The notes: a model not told the origin generated them from the sequence alone. 64,000 nt of DNA from Posidonia oceanica (GCA_037176725.1 JAZBRS010000013.1:10729001-10793000), one strand, 5' to 3'. Shown: positions 1 to 11,505, numbered from the stretch's first letter. A program made the numbers and translations.

Positions 1-412
1 GATAATTTGAAGAAATGAAGGGGTTAGAGGTTTAGAAAAGAGATGAAATTCGGGGAGTGTGTGGCCTAGAGTCTCTAGTGTTGGACCTAAGGTTTGGGTT
101 TGGATTTTGGAAGGTTTTGGAAGGGTTTTGAGGTGTAGAAAAAATGGTAGTTTTACCTAGGTTTTCTAGGGTTTTTAGGAGTGGTTTTGGTTTGAAAATT
201 TCTAAGGGTTTTTGGTAGGTTTGTTAAGTTGGGGATGGTGAGTTTTTCTACTGTTTTTGGGTAGTTTTTGGGCTTGGGAAGGAGGTGTGATTCTAGGTTA
301 AGTTTGGGCTTGTTTTGAAGAGAAGGATGAAAAGGAATGTGTAGGTTTGGACCTAGATTTGGATCCAGAAGCCACTAGAAGATTCCAATTGATTCAGCCT
401 GTCAAAATGGGG
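1..412. repeat. Retroelement-derived T/G-rich sequence
   Basis: This stretch has no open frame. It is T/G-rich and ends in a purine-rich tract (AAAATGGGG) directly before TGTCAACA at 413. That arrangement resembles a polypurine tract in front of a 3' LTR of an Ogre/Tat-like Ty3/gypsy element. An alternative reading is the beginning of an inverted LTR, because the reverse complement of 399-420 starts TGTTGACACCCC. I cannot decide between them from this window. Confidence 0.35.
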
Positions 413-945
413 TGTCAACAGCCTCCTTGCAGTATTTTGAACTTTAGTTAATCGCTTTTGAATAAGGTTTGCTAAGCTCTGCATGGTTTATAATTGCATA
501 TTGCATACCGCCTTAGGGCGAACATAAACCAGCGTTTCACGCCAACATTTACCACATAATAGCGGATCAGTTAAGAAAGACCGATTCCTCGGGCATGTCG
601 GGGGTGCCTAACACCTTTCCCGTACGTAACTAGAATTCTTACCATTTCTCTGGACCGCATTGACTCTGTGTCACACATTTGGATTGAATTTTGCATGCTT
701 TTAAAATGCATAGATTTTATTTGCATGTTCCTTATACGGCTTTCCTAGTTTTTCCGTTTTAAAAAATTAGGTGGCAACTCCTTGTCTTTTCTTTTGTTTT
801 CCTTTTGCGTTCGTCTCTGCTTTTTTTGATGTTTTCGAGTCGAATATCCCTCCTCGAATCCACCCGCTTATAGTGGCCTATTATCGGTGGGTGCACGCGA
901 GCTTTGGCATCGTGCATGGACGCGCCGATTTTTAGGGTTACTACA
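413..945 (+). repeat. Ogre/Tat-like Ty3/gypsy LTR fragment
   Basis: The segment begins TGTCAACA and ends GGGTTACTACA. It contains the phrase GGGGTGCCTAACACC (near 600) followed by CCCGTACGTAACTAG and, further on, AGGTGGCAACTCC, which recall LTR and primer-site neighbourhoods of Ogre/Tat-type elements. No target duplication was found, so the boundaries are tentative. The sequence after 945 belongs to a different LTR family, so this piece appears nested inside it. Confidence 0.4.
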
Positions 946-1682
946 GTTTTGAAAAGGATTTTCCATGATTTTGTGGACCAAACACCAAAGCTCCTGACTA
1001 AGAGTCAGTTGCCTAAGGTGAGGTCAGTGGTATAGTAGGGTCTGGTGAAAGAGACGGTTTCCCTCTGTGCCTTTGTTAGTAGGGGCGTCAGAGAACGCCA
1101 CCCCGTGTATACTGAGATATATGATGATAAAATGAGGCTTGTTGGCTGGGGCGGTCGTACTCCCACACGGGGTAGTTCACCGCAACAGTGCAGTTGAAAG
1201 AAGCTAGAGTCTTCGACGACTACTTGTAGCTAGGTCGGTCACCTATGGCCAAGCTAGCACAACAGGTTTTGTTCGTTGTGCGTGGCTTTTCTGAAATTAT
1301 TTTGAATGTGGATTTGAATGAATGAAATGCTTTATGTTGAGCATGTGAATACTGAGGAATTGATAATGATATGAGCTGGCATGGTTTTGCAATAAATTAT
1401 TCTGTTGATTTTAATTATCGTAAATCTTGAGTCTTATATATTATTCTCCATGTTTTTGGTGGGCGTGTGCTGGGTGACTTGTTGTCACTCACACGTTTTG
1501 TGTTTGGTTTTCAGGTACAGATTAGGAGTGCAGTCCAGTTCTGGTGCCTTATAGGAGCCATGTAGCCGCACACTGAGGTTTCTAGGTAGTTTAATTTTAA
1601 TATAGCTTTGTTCCTTTTAATTATTTATTGTTAATCTCTTGAGTAGTACTAATGCTAGTATGTGACGCGTTGGGGCATTACA
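946..1682 (+). repeat. 3' part of a gypsy (chromovirus-type) LTR
   Basis: The block ends TTGGGGCATTACA at 1682 and contains GTGTGCTGGGTGACTTG followed by CACTCACACG (near 1465-1500). The same landmarks occur on the minus strand of the solo LTR at 2272-5319, so both belong to one family whose LTRs run TGTAACATCC to ATTACA. The sequence directly after 1682 is SIRE LTR, showing that this LTR was inserted into the SIRE 3' LTR. Its left end and the rest of the insertion lie outside the window. Confidence 0.55.
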
Positions 1683-2088
1683 CTTTGTAAGCCCAAATTT
1701 CGGTATACCGAAAATGGTTAGGTATGCCGAAATGCCCTGTAAAGCGCTAATAAAGATGTTTAATTAATGAGTGGTTTGTTTGGGGCTTTGACTATTTTTC
1801 TAAGGTACTATGGGGATATTTGGGAGATAATTACAAGTTCCTAGAATACAACATGTTACATTTACATAACACTTTTGATTACATTAGAAACTTGGTCTCC
1901 AAACTTCATTTGATTCGACTTAAGCAAGACTTAGGTCGCCTTGAACTTCCACATCGATTTCTTCTATGCCAATTTTGCCTTTTTCTTTTTTCAAAGTACA
2001 TGAGGATTCTTCCTTGACCTATTAAAAAGGTTAGCTCACACACATATTTTGTTATCATTAAAATAGAGATGAAACAATTTTACCAACA
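1683..2088 (-). mobile_element. SIRE-type copia 3' LTR remnant
   Basis: About 400 bp are a direct repeat of 8600-8988, including CCTAATAAAGATGTTTAATTAATGA (in both copies) and the terminal TTTTACCAACA. In the minus orientation this is the start (TGTTGGTAAAATTG) of the 3' LTR. The remainder of the LTR was displaced to the left by the gypsy insertion ending at 1682. The internal side, 2089 onward, reads on the minus strand as TTTGTCATTAACAAAAATGATGAGCT, a decayed form of the spacer and polypurine tract that precede SIRE 3' LTRs. Confidence 0.8.
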
Positions 2089-2271
2089 AGCTCATCATTT
2101 TTGTTAATGACAAAAACCACAAATATTTCAAAACTATAGAAATGGCTCTCCCTTGGAATATACATAAAGATATGTTAATAAAAACCTCAATGCTCCTCCT
2201 AACTATATGAGTCCAATAAAAAAAATAATAATCCAAGTTTAAAACATAAAAAATATTCAAGTATGACTCAT
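2089..2271 (-). mobile_element. SIRE element 3' internal spacer, distal piece
   Basis: A short AT-rich stretch lies between the SIRE 3' LTR and the solo LTR insertion. It continues at 5325 once the 3048-bp solo LTR and one copy of CTCAT are removed. No coding potential is visible. Confidence 0.6.
2267..2271. repeat. Target site duplication CTCAT, left copy
   Basis: The five bases CTCAT stand directly before the TGTAAT end of the solo LTR and are repeated exactly at 5320-5324, as expected for Ty3/gypsy integration. Confidence 0.85.
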
Positions 2272-5200
2272 TGTAATGACCCTAATGTCGTTACCTCTCA
2301 ACCTAGCTACCATTTTTTTTAATCATATTAGCATTCATGAACTATAGAACTAAATTCTCACAATTACTATTAAGCAAAAGTAAAATAACTTAAATAACTT
2401 ACTTACCCAAAACCCTTGATGTGTGGCAGTGTGACTCCTTTCCTATATGCATTAGCAACTCCAGCTCCTATCCTGCATCTGCCAAAAACAGAAACAAAGC
2501 ACACGTGAGTGACCACTCAATTGGTCACCCAGCACACACCCCAGCTCGACAAACAACGTCGAGGAAATAGGCGTAACCACCCCACAAGCAAACAAACACG
2601 AGCATCTCTCCTGGATGCCACAGCAGGGTATACATCACTACCCAAACAAAGCAAACCACAGAAAACATGCATTTGAAATCATCTTTTCTCTTTTCCTTTC
2701 AAAACCATATGCATGCTCTTTTCAAAAATTTTATGCATACTTGAAATGGCCACACTAGCCAAATCAAGCCCCAAAACTCACGGTCTGGTCCATCACACTC
2801 CTGGTGCGTACTAGACAACCAACCATGTCTGAATACCCTCAATGGCATTCAGAACACACACACACAACACAACAAACACCAAAACACAAAGCCAGCGCTG
2901 AGACACTGCTCAGCCAAACCAATGAGCCTCACTAGCGCAAGACCTACGCCCCACAGGCGCGGCCACAAGCATAACAACCACACACACAAACAAATGGTCG
3001 TCACTCGGGCCCAAGCAACGACACCTAGCCACAAGCAGTCCACCGAGGTGCTACCACGGTGTCCCTGCACTGCCACAGTCCACTACCCTGTAGAGGAGTG
3101 AACGGTCCCGGCCAACAAGCCTCAAAGAGCCAACCACACATTGGAAGGCCAGTCTTGTCTCTCAACAGGACACCACAGGGTACGCCCTCTAAGCGCCCTG
3201 ACTCAGTGCTCCAAACCCCTAGGGCTCCTCACCCCCAGGGTTAGTCCACACTAAGTAGTCTCGGTACCCATACTAACTAGGGTATCACGTCCAGCTACTT
3301 AGAGGTCTCATACCCCCTGTGTCCGCTGCCACGATACACTATGTATAGTCAGTACCCTGGGTCCTCAGCATCCGGAACAAGCGGAGTGTCATACCTCCAA
3401 GTCCAGTTGGTACCCCCAACCCAAGGACCTCAGCCTCGGCCTCGTGAATGACAATCAAGGAGTATCATACCTCCAAGATCCGACGAACACTTACCTCAGC
3501 CTCTTGGTCTCAGGACCTCAACCTAGGCAACGCGCCCGACCAACCAAGAATGTCGTCACATCCCCTGATCCCATCGACACGCCCCTCCAATATCTTGGTC
3601 CGCCACACACAAAAAACACTAAAAAACTCTTTCAAAAACCTTTGCCAAACCCATGCATTTCCTTTTCAAAACTCTTTTCGAAAACCATTTCGAAATCCAT
3701 AAAAGACAACTCAAAATACCTCAAAAATGCAGCACCAGGCACAGCACAAAACCACGAGGTGAAAGCATAGCTCAAAACACAGCCTCGACAGCTCTACTGT
3801 CAAGTCCAGAACCACATATCAAAACACGACAAACAGAGAAACAATGGCACCTTCTAAGCATATCATTTACCCACGAGACGCCCACCAGAAGCAAAACATT
3901 GGTCCCGAAGCTCCATTGAACTTACAAGACCAAACACCACACAAACAGCACCCAGAACACTAAGTTCTGGTGCCAAGATCTAATTCTAAGATTAACATAT
4001 TCCTTAATGTCCGTCTATACTAATTAGAGAAAACCTTAGCATTTCTAGGTTATTTAGTCTTTTAATTTCCACCCCTAGCTCAAGTTAGGTCTTGCTAATC
4101 CATTTTAGGCAATCCTAATTACTCATCCCTATTGATTTTCCTAATCATCATCTTGCCTTAAGGTATTATATAAAATATCAATCTCTTAAAGGACAAGGAT
4201 TCATTTTAAATCCATAAAACTCTCCATAAAACCAAAAATCATGTTTTATGCCTTAACTGGAAACAGGGAAACTACCACAAGATCCGGCCTGGCCAAAACC
4301 AAGCCAAAGCAGGCTGGCTGGGTGCCCCAAGGGCGCCCACTGGCACCCAACAGGTGCCAAAAGCTCCTGAAAACTGCACAGGGTTTACGCACAGCCAGTA
4401 CGCGCACCCTATATGCGCAACAGTAAAACAATGCAAGTTTATCAGATAGACCGCAGGAACCCAAAAAATCACCTGGTTTGGGAACTTGAACTGGTCTCAA
4501 CACACATACCTACAAATACCACAAAAATATCTAAAACGAAGCATTTCAAGTCATCTACCATATGGGACAAAAATCAAAGTATTCTGATAACCGTAGATCA
4601 AGTTATGAAAATCCAAAGCAAGGGAGGTCATTTGGCCAAAATCTCGAGCACAGTAACCCACCATCCAATAATTTCCATCAAATCTACAATAAATCCCCTA
4701 AAATCATGAAATCTCTACCATGCATCCACAACATACCAATCTACATATTTGCATCATTCTCAAGCAAAATTGAAAGCTAGGAAGGGATGTGTACCTCAAA
4801 CGACACACACAAGGGCTCTCTCTCCACCGCCGGCGACCCAACCCAAACACCGGCGACCACCTCCTAGCCTAAGCTTCACAAGACTCCTCCTGAGCTCGCC
4901 ACAACCTCCTTAAGCATCCTCTGAGCCTCCACGATTCCCTAGCAACTCATGCATCGCCGCAGACCAACAGGGTGAGTGCACTCATGGAAACAGGGGGGAA
5001 GAAAGAGGAAGGAACGAAAGAAGGAGAAATGAGGAAAGAAGGCTCACGACTCACCTCTCTTCCTCCGGCCGGCTGCTACCTCCTCCTTTCTCTCCTTCTC
5101 GAGTCTTCCCCGACAGCCGCTTGAAGTTGCAGAAGGAAGAATGGCGGCTACATGACTTGTGGCGAAAATTTTCATTCTTTAATAAACTTTTTGCACAAAA

Positions 5201-5319
5201 ATTGCGCAAAACCCCTCCTCTTCCTCACAAACTGAGAATCTCCCAAACAACTCCAAAAAATACGCCAGATTGCCTCGCGCCAAGCTTACCCGTTAATTCC
5301 AGAAAACCTGGATGTTACA
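2272..5319 (-). mobile_element. Solo LTR of a Ty3/gypsy chromovirus-type element
   Basis: The 3048-bp unit begins TGTAATGACCCT and ends GGATGTTACA. Read on the minus strand it runs TGTAACATCC to GGGTCATTACA, a terminal signature typical of Tekay/Del-type chromoviruses with multi-kilobase LTRs. It is flanked by perfect 5-bp duplications (CTCAT). No gag-pol and no second LTR are present, so it is the product of LTR-LTR recombination. The many open frames on both strands are short and overlap without any recognisable domain. It is inserted in the 3' spacer of the SIRE element. Confidence 0.85.
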
Positions 5320-5324
5320 CTCAT
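5320..5324. repeat. Target site duplication CTCAT, right copy
   Basis: Matches 2267-2271 exactly and directly follows the GTTACA end of the solo LTR. Confidence 0.85.
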
Positions 5325-6314
5325 CCTCCCACTTAACTTACATTAACATGATAAGCTCAAAAATAGCTTTGGAAAATCTATCCCTATTCTTCTCTCTATT
5401 TTTGTCATAAGTAAAAAAAATAGAAGGCATAAATCCAAAGAAATAAATTAATATAAGCAAGAGCAATATCAAAAGGTAAAGGATAATTAATAAGCATCAA
5501 AATCAAATTTTATAAGATATTCAATAAGAATCATCAAAATCAACTTCATAAGGTAGTCAATGAATCATATTATATATGATAGATATGAAAGATATTCAAT
5601 AAGCATCAAAATTAACTTTTTATGAATAGACATCAAAATCAACTTTTTATGAAAGATATTCAATCATAAACATATGATGAAAATATATTCAATAAGCTCC
5701 CCCTATCAACAAGCATGGGTAAAGAGAATTATTCAATATAGATATTTAATATAAGCAAGTGTATTGTAAATATCAACAAAGATCGATTTCAAAGAATTAT
5801 TCATTAAAGCTCTCCTTTTTATCAAGCATGTGTAAAACGAATTAGTTCAATGAAAATCCATACACATCATGCATAGTAAAACTTATAAAGATTCAAAATT
5901 TTGATCAAAGAGTAAGATACCAATAATCAGTATGATCAAAAGTCATAGTTAACATTTCAAATATAAGATCAAAATTTGTGCAAGAAATCAATAATTTATT
6001 TTGAATCAAAATATTCAAACTGTCAGATATTTTGGTAAATCGAAGCAATTCGGCAAACCGAAATTTGAGTAAGAACATTAGCACATGACAATTCAAGAAA
6101 AATTGAGATAAAATTTTAAAAAATCATATAAAATCATGATAATTAAATTTGAGTGATATTCCATCCAAAAATTTCATTAAGTAATAAATTTTTAATGAAA
6201 AATTTATAAAGAATCATGTTTTAATATAAAGTAATTAAAACATACTTTTTCAATGGGATTATCAATATTTGTGATTGACTTATAGTCCCATGTTCCTTCT
6301 CCACCTTAGTGTAA
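5325..6314 (-). mobile_element. SIRE element internal region downstream of gag, no pol
   Basis: About 1 kb of AT-rich sequence lies between the gag stop at 6315 and the solo LTR. It contains repeats of the type ATCAAAATCAACTT (near 5490-5645) and AATTCGGCAAACCGAAAT (near 6047), the latter related to the palindromes of the SIRE LTR. No protease, integrase, reverse transcriptase or RNase H motif is found here. Autonomous SIRE elements carry several kilobases of pol at this point, so pol is absent. Confidence 0.6.
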
Positions 6315-7790
6315 TCAATCACAAGGAACAAGTAGAGATTTTGGTACCCACTTTATCTTAGGTCCAAATGTGTTAGTCATAGGAATCCACTTATTTTTTA
6401 TTTTTGAATTCCATCTTCCATTTTCTACTTTCTTAATGACAAATTCATATTTTTCATTATTTTTATCTCTAACAAAACCATTTTCATATAAAATAATCTT
6501 TTTATGTATATTTTCACTTCTATGCCTCCTTACATCAAAAAATTTCTTCATAAGTGTAAACTTACTAACATCATTAAGCAAACTTTCACTTTTGACTTTC
6601 AATGATACAATGTCATTTTCTAAAACATCAATTTTGCCTTTCATAATATTCAATTCATTTTTCAAGTTATCATTTTCTATTTCAAATGCTTTATTCCTAT
6701 TTTTTAATTCATCATTTTCATTTGAAATCATTTCATTTTCAAGAGATATATCAACAAAATTTTGGTTTATACTTTTGCATTTAACATTCAAAGATCTATA
6801 TTTCAAGTAAAGATCATTAAAAACATCAAGTAGTTCATCCATAGAAAAATCATCAACATTATGTAAAGACGATACCTTACTAGATTTTGCCATAAAACAT
6901 GTGTGTGCTACTTCACCATCGGTTGAAATTTTTTCATCGGTTGAAGAGTCACTATCATCCCAAATTGCTTGGAAAGCCTTCTTTTTCATGACTTTTCTTT
7001 TGTTTTTTTTTGTCCTTCTTTTGAAATCTTTCTTCCTTTAATAATTTCTTGAACTTGTGAATAACAAGAGCAAGATCTTCCTCTTCATCCGAATCATTTG
7101 ACTTGATAAAGGCTTTAAAACCAATATTTTTCTTCTTTGGAATATCTTCAAATTCCTTCTTTTTCATTTGTACTTCATAGGAAGTGAGATTTCCTATGAG
7201 GCTTTCTAAGGAATATGTAGAGAAATCCTTTGCTTCTTCAATTGTGGTAGTTTTCTTCTCCCATTCCAAAGAAGATATCTAAGAACCTTTCTGACTAAAT
7301 CACTTTGAGAATAACATTTTCCAAGAGATTGTAAATTGTTAGTAATTTCATTGAATTTTGTAAACATTTCACCAATAGATTCATATGGTTTCATTTTAAA
7401 CATTTCATACTTATGAACAAGCATATTGATTTTAGTCTCTTTGACTTGACTTGTTCCCTCATGAGTAACTTCTAAAATATGCCATGCTTCATGAGATGTG
7501 CTACAATTAGAAATACGGTTAAATTGTTCTTCATTTATAACACAAAACAAAGTATTTAATCCCTTAGCATCTAAAGTAGCTAATTTCTTCTCATTGTAAT
7601 TCCACTTCTTATAATTCCTTTTACTAGGAGTATATCTATTTACAACTATATTCCATAAATCAAGATTGATATATTTAAGATAAATTATCATTCTACATTT
7701 TCAATAGTTATAATTATTACCATCAAAGAATAGTAGTCTATTTATGCTTTGACCCTCTACACTGCTAGAGTGTGATGAATATGAAGCCAT
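6315..7790 (-). pseudogene. SIRE-type copia gag, frameshifted
   Basis: The gag polyprotein would build the retrotransposon particle. Translation begins at ATG 7790-7788 with MASYSSHSSSVEGQSIN and meets a TGA at 7703-7701, where the family normally has tryptophan. The frame stays open to about 7280 (motif VTHEGTSQVKETKINMLVHK, characteristic of SIRE/Maximus gag). It shifts to a second frame at about 7260 (WEKKTTTIEEAKDFSTYSLE) and back again at about 6980 (IWDDSDSS followed by AHTCFMA). The last 224 residues are a long Asn/Lys-rich coiled coil ending GPKIKWVPKSLLVPCD. The CCHC zinc knuckle usually found ahead of the DDSDSS segment is missing. With two frameshifts and a stop, it is non-functional. 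Confidence 0.8.
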
Positions 7791-7824
7791 ATCTAGAAGA
7801 TGATTAAATCTATATCTAGATAAA

Positions 7825-7840
7825 CAAGGCTTTGATACCA
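7825..7840 (-). other. Primer binding site of the SIRE element
   Basis: The minus strand reads TGGTATCAAAGCCTTG two bases inside the 5' LTR, matching the initiator-methionine-tRNA type site (TGGTATCAGAGC) used by plant copia elements with one mismatch in the first twelve bases. It fixes the element's orientation and the LTR edge. Confidence 0.75.
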
Positions 7841-7842
7841 AT

Positions 7843-8988
7843 TATTAGATCTTTTGGCTTCTCTAGAGGGGGTGAATACAGATTTAAAGATAAATGCGGA
7901 ATTTTAATTATTTATTCAACACACACAAGCAATATAGAAGTAAATGGAATAAAGTGAAGGATGTGAATATTAAAACTATAAACATGCAAAGTAGGAAATG
8001 AGAGAAAATGAAGACAATGAATACTTATAGTGGTTCAGCTTCTTTGATGTAGTCCACTCTTAGAGAATCCCTCGAGAATTTCCTTAATCTGATCTTGTTT
8101 CCGACCAAGATTCTGCCACAACACCTCTTGACAAACTCTTGCCAAGACTTTGCAAAAATCGTGACCTTTCCTTCTCACAACCGGAGAAATTTGTACATGA
8201 TATTGATTTACAGCTCTCAACTCTTTTCTACAATCTCTCGCAAAACACTTTTGACAAGGTGAAAGGATGAGAATGAAGCTCTCTTGCTTAAACAGTGGAA
8301 ATACTAGTTAGGAAATGCTTGGAAACTTTCTCACAAGATGGGAATGGAATGCTTAGAAAATGATTGGACTTGAAGCTCTAGAATGTGTGTCTTGTTTGTG
8401 TCAAAAGAGGGTGCCTATATATAAAAAACAAAGGTAGAAAGTGTGTGTCTAACGACTATATTTTTACTCTAACGGATAGACATTTGGTATGCCGAAATTG
8501 ATTTGGTCGACCGAATGACTCACAAATGTTCACAACAGACGAACAATTCGGTAGACCGAAACTAGTTCGGTATGCCGAATGAGTTCTCGATTGTGCACTC
8601 TGTAAGCCTAGATTTCGATATACCGAAAATGGTTCGGTATGCCGAAATTCCCTATAAAGCCCTAATAAAGATGTTTAATTAATGAATAGTTTGTTTTGGG
8701 GCTTTGTTTATTTTCCTAAGGCACTATAGAGGTATTTGGGAGATAATTACAAGTACCTAGAATACAACATATTATATTTACATGACACTTTTGATTACAT
8801 TAGAAACTTGGTCTCCAAACTTCAATTGATTCGACTTAAATCGCCTTAAACTTCCACATCGATTTCTTCTATGCCAATTTTGCCTTCTTTTTCTAAAGTC
8901 CATGAGAATTCTTCCTTGACCTATTAAAAAGGTTAGCTCACATATATGTTTTGTTGTCATTAAAATAAGGAAAGCAATTTTACCAACA
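7843..8988 (-). mobile_element. SIRE-type copia 5' LTR
   Basis: The 1146-bp LTR ends TTACCAACA at 8988. Its other end is TATTAGATC, where a TG start would be expected; one transition explains the change. The part from about 8600 to 8988 is repeated at 1683-2088. It contains six copies of an imperfect palindrome TTCGGTAnnCCGAA between 8482 and 8649. The base right after 8988 continues a LINE reading frame, so the SIRE element integrated into LINE ORF2. Confidence 0.8.
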
Positions 8989-10681
8989 GTTTTCTCTTTA
9001 GTAGGAGAAAAATTCCCGAGTCCTGATGGATTCCTGCTTTGTTTCTATCAACACTTCTGGGAACTCCTTAAACCGGACTTAAAAAACTTATTTAATTTCT
9101 TCCAATCTTCTTACAGCTTAGAAGCAGGTCAAGGACTTGATGGACTCTAAGAATAAATCACACATTTATTGCTCTAATTCTAAAAAAATATCAAAAAGAG
9201 CAGGTCAAGGACCTTAGGTCCATCAGCCTACTTAATAGCGACTATAAAATTTTAATGAAATGCTTGGCTGATAGACTTAGTCCTATTCTTGATGATTTAC
9301 TTAATGAGTCACAAAGTGCCTTTCTTAAAGGACAAAATGTCAACGACTACCTCATAGTAGCACAAGAAACACAATACCTCATTCACTCCTCTCGCTCGAC
9401 AGGTGTTATGATCAAAATAGACTTTCAAAAAACTTTCGACTCGGTAAACTGGGACTTTCTCATTGATACACTTCAAGGCTTTGGCTTTGGTGAAAGATGG
9501 ACCACATGAATTAAAATATGTATCTATACTGCAAAGTTCTCCTTGCTAATCAATGGGACGTCCAAACAATTCTTTGGATCATCTAATGGACTACAATAAG
9601 GTGACCTTATGTCTCCTCTACTCTTCATTTTAGTCACCTATGTTTTAAACAAGATGGTATACCTTGGACAAACCAATAACCTAATTCAGGGTGTCAAATT
9701 CCCAAACGACGGCCCTGAAATCCTAAATATTCAGTACACAAATGATACCTTGATATTTCTTAAACCCTCGGATGCATGCCTCGTTAATTTAAAAAAGATA
9801 TTGTATTGTTTCCAAGCATGCTCAAGTTTATGAATAAACTTTCACAAATTATTCTTAACAGGAATTAAATAGTATCAGGAATTAACTGTTCAGACACCTA
9901 GATAACTCACTATTGTGCCATCTTTGGCTCCGAAAGAGACTCCCTTCCTATTTCATACCTGGTTTTCCACTTCACTACAAAAGAGCCATTGCCATTGACT
10001 GGGCTCCTGTTAAGACAAACTCCAATCAAGACTAGAAACCTGAAAAGGAAATTTGCTATCATTGGGAGGAAAATTAACTCTCCTCAACTCAATTCTTTCT
10101 TTCGTACCAACTTGTTATTTGTCTGTTCTACACTTTTCTATAAGTATAGAGAAAAAAATAGTATCAGGAAAAGATTCCTGTGAAAGACAAGCTCATTTGG
10201 CAATAGTGGTTATCACTTGACTAATTGGAACTGGATCTATTGTCGTAATTGGAATTCTAAACCATACTATTACAGTCAAAAGTTGCTATGGGATTTTAAA
10301 TGATGGAGGATTACCGTAAAGTACAACTCATTTGTATGGAAAACCCCTATTCCCTTCAAGGTCAAAATATTTTCATGGTTAGCATTGCATAATAAAATCC
10401 TGACTCGAGACAACCTAAGTACGAGAGTTTGGGTGGGTCCTATATGCACTGTGTTTTTGGTAATTCACAACCTGAATCTTGTTTGCATTTATTCGTGTAA
10501 TGCCCTTTTGCCTCTAGGATCTGGAATTTTTTGTGCAATAACCTGAATGTTGTGACCAATTTGGATCAAGCCTTCTCATTGAAACAAACCAGTAGATTCC
10601 AAATGCATACTTAGGCTTGGAACACACTCATTCTAGCCATCCTTTGGGCTATTTGGTTAACTCGAAATAATAAAATCTTTA
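8989..10681 (+). pseudogene. L1-type LINE ORF2 remnant (reverse transcriptase)
   Basis: ORF2 proteins nick target DNA and reverse transcribe the LINE RNA. Conserved reverse transcriptase blocks appear in order: PSPDGF near 9020, the block ending LNSDYKILMKCLADRLSPIL near 9230-9290, SQSAFLKGQNVNDY at 9310, IKIDFQKTFDSVNWDFL at 9410-9460, QGDLMSPLLF at 9598 and YTNDTLIF near 9735. The last replaces the catalytic YADD, so the enzyme would be inactive. Stops interrupt the frame at several points. A zinc-binding C-terminal segment (WKTPIPFKVKIFSWLALHNK, near 10340) and RNNKIF (near 10665) follow. The 5' part (endonuclease) is missing, cut by the SIRE LTR. Confidence 0.8.
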
Positions 10682-11170
10682 GTCTCTTTTTGGATGTAGA
10701 ATAAAAAAAGTAGGAATAAGTGAAAAGTGGTATTTATATTCTGATAGTATTGTTATTCTGTTTAGAAGTGATTTTCTTTTAATGGTGAATAAGTATGTAT
10801 AGGGAGATATTCTGGTTTAGATGAAAAGTAGAATAAGTATCAGAATAAGAGTTGAAATAAGTGAAAAACATATAGATTAATAATAATCAACTTGATTATT
10901 AAGATATATATCTAATTTAAAATATGCATACATCATATTATATATGTATTAATTTTTAAACAAAAAATAAACACACCGTATATATACATATATCAAAATA
11001 ACTTAGTGGAATAACTTTATTCCACTATTCCCGCGGAATAGCTATTCTGGAATAAGTACATCAGAATAAGAATTACTATTCCACTTTTATTCCACTTTTT
11101 GACTTACCAAATGAAATTATAATTCCAATTCTTGCTTTATTCCTAGCTTTATCCAATTCCAAACAGGAAC
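10682..11170. mobile_element. Tourist-like MITE, copy 1
   Basis: The 489-bp element has no coding capacity. It is flanked by TTA at 10679-10681 and 11171-11173, and has imperfect inverted ends, GTCTCTTTTTGGATG and GTTCCTGTTTGGAATT (right end read inverted). It is the same family, in reverse orientation, as 40640-41132. Removing it with one TTA rejoins the LINE reading frame (NKIF then RNSSKTIN), confirming the boundaries. PIF/Harbinger superfamily members make 3-bp TWA duplications, so mobilisation by a PIF transposase elsewhere is inferred. Confidence 0.75.
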
Positions 11171-11173
11171 TTA

Positions 11174-11505
11174 GGAATTCTTCTAAGACTATTAACTCTA
11201 TGACATTATCTCTTTGTCTGTTTTTTGGACTGAGCATCTAGTGGCAACGGCGAGAAATGGAGGTGCTGCATCCTTCAATTCTGTTAACTTCAAGGCTATT
11301 CTAGCACAATGGGAAGTCGAACATCCTCCTAACGCCTCCTCTAATGGTCAAAATTTAGGATTGCAGGGCATTGATGCTTCATCAGCAGCAGTGGAAGCAT
11401 AAGTTGAAGCAATAGCAGAGTTAAATGCCTTCAACATTGAGGAAGGAAATGGTCCAATCACCGAATGGGGGCACGAAGAAGAAGATGATGTTGATTCGGC
11501 ATGAA
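11174..11505 (+). pseudogene. LINE ORF2 3' end, continued after the MITE
   Basis: The frame interrupted at 10681 continues with RNSSKTINSMTLSLCLFFGL. The following 200 bases carry a short acidic tail frame (EGNGPITEWGHEEEDDVDSA, ending near 11504). It lies where LINE ORF2 C-termini end, but I do not recognise the tail and cannot prove it belongs to the LINE. Confidence 0.5.
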
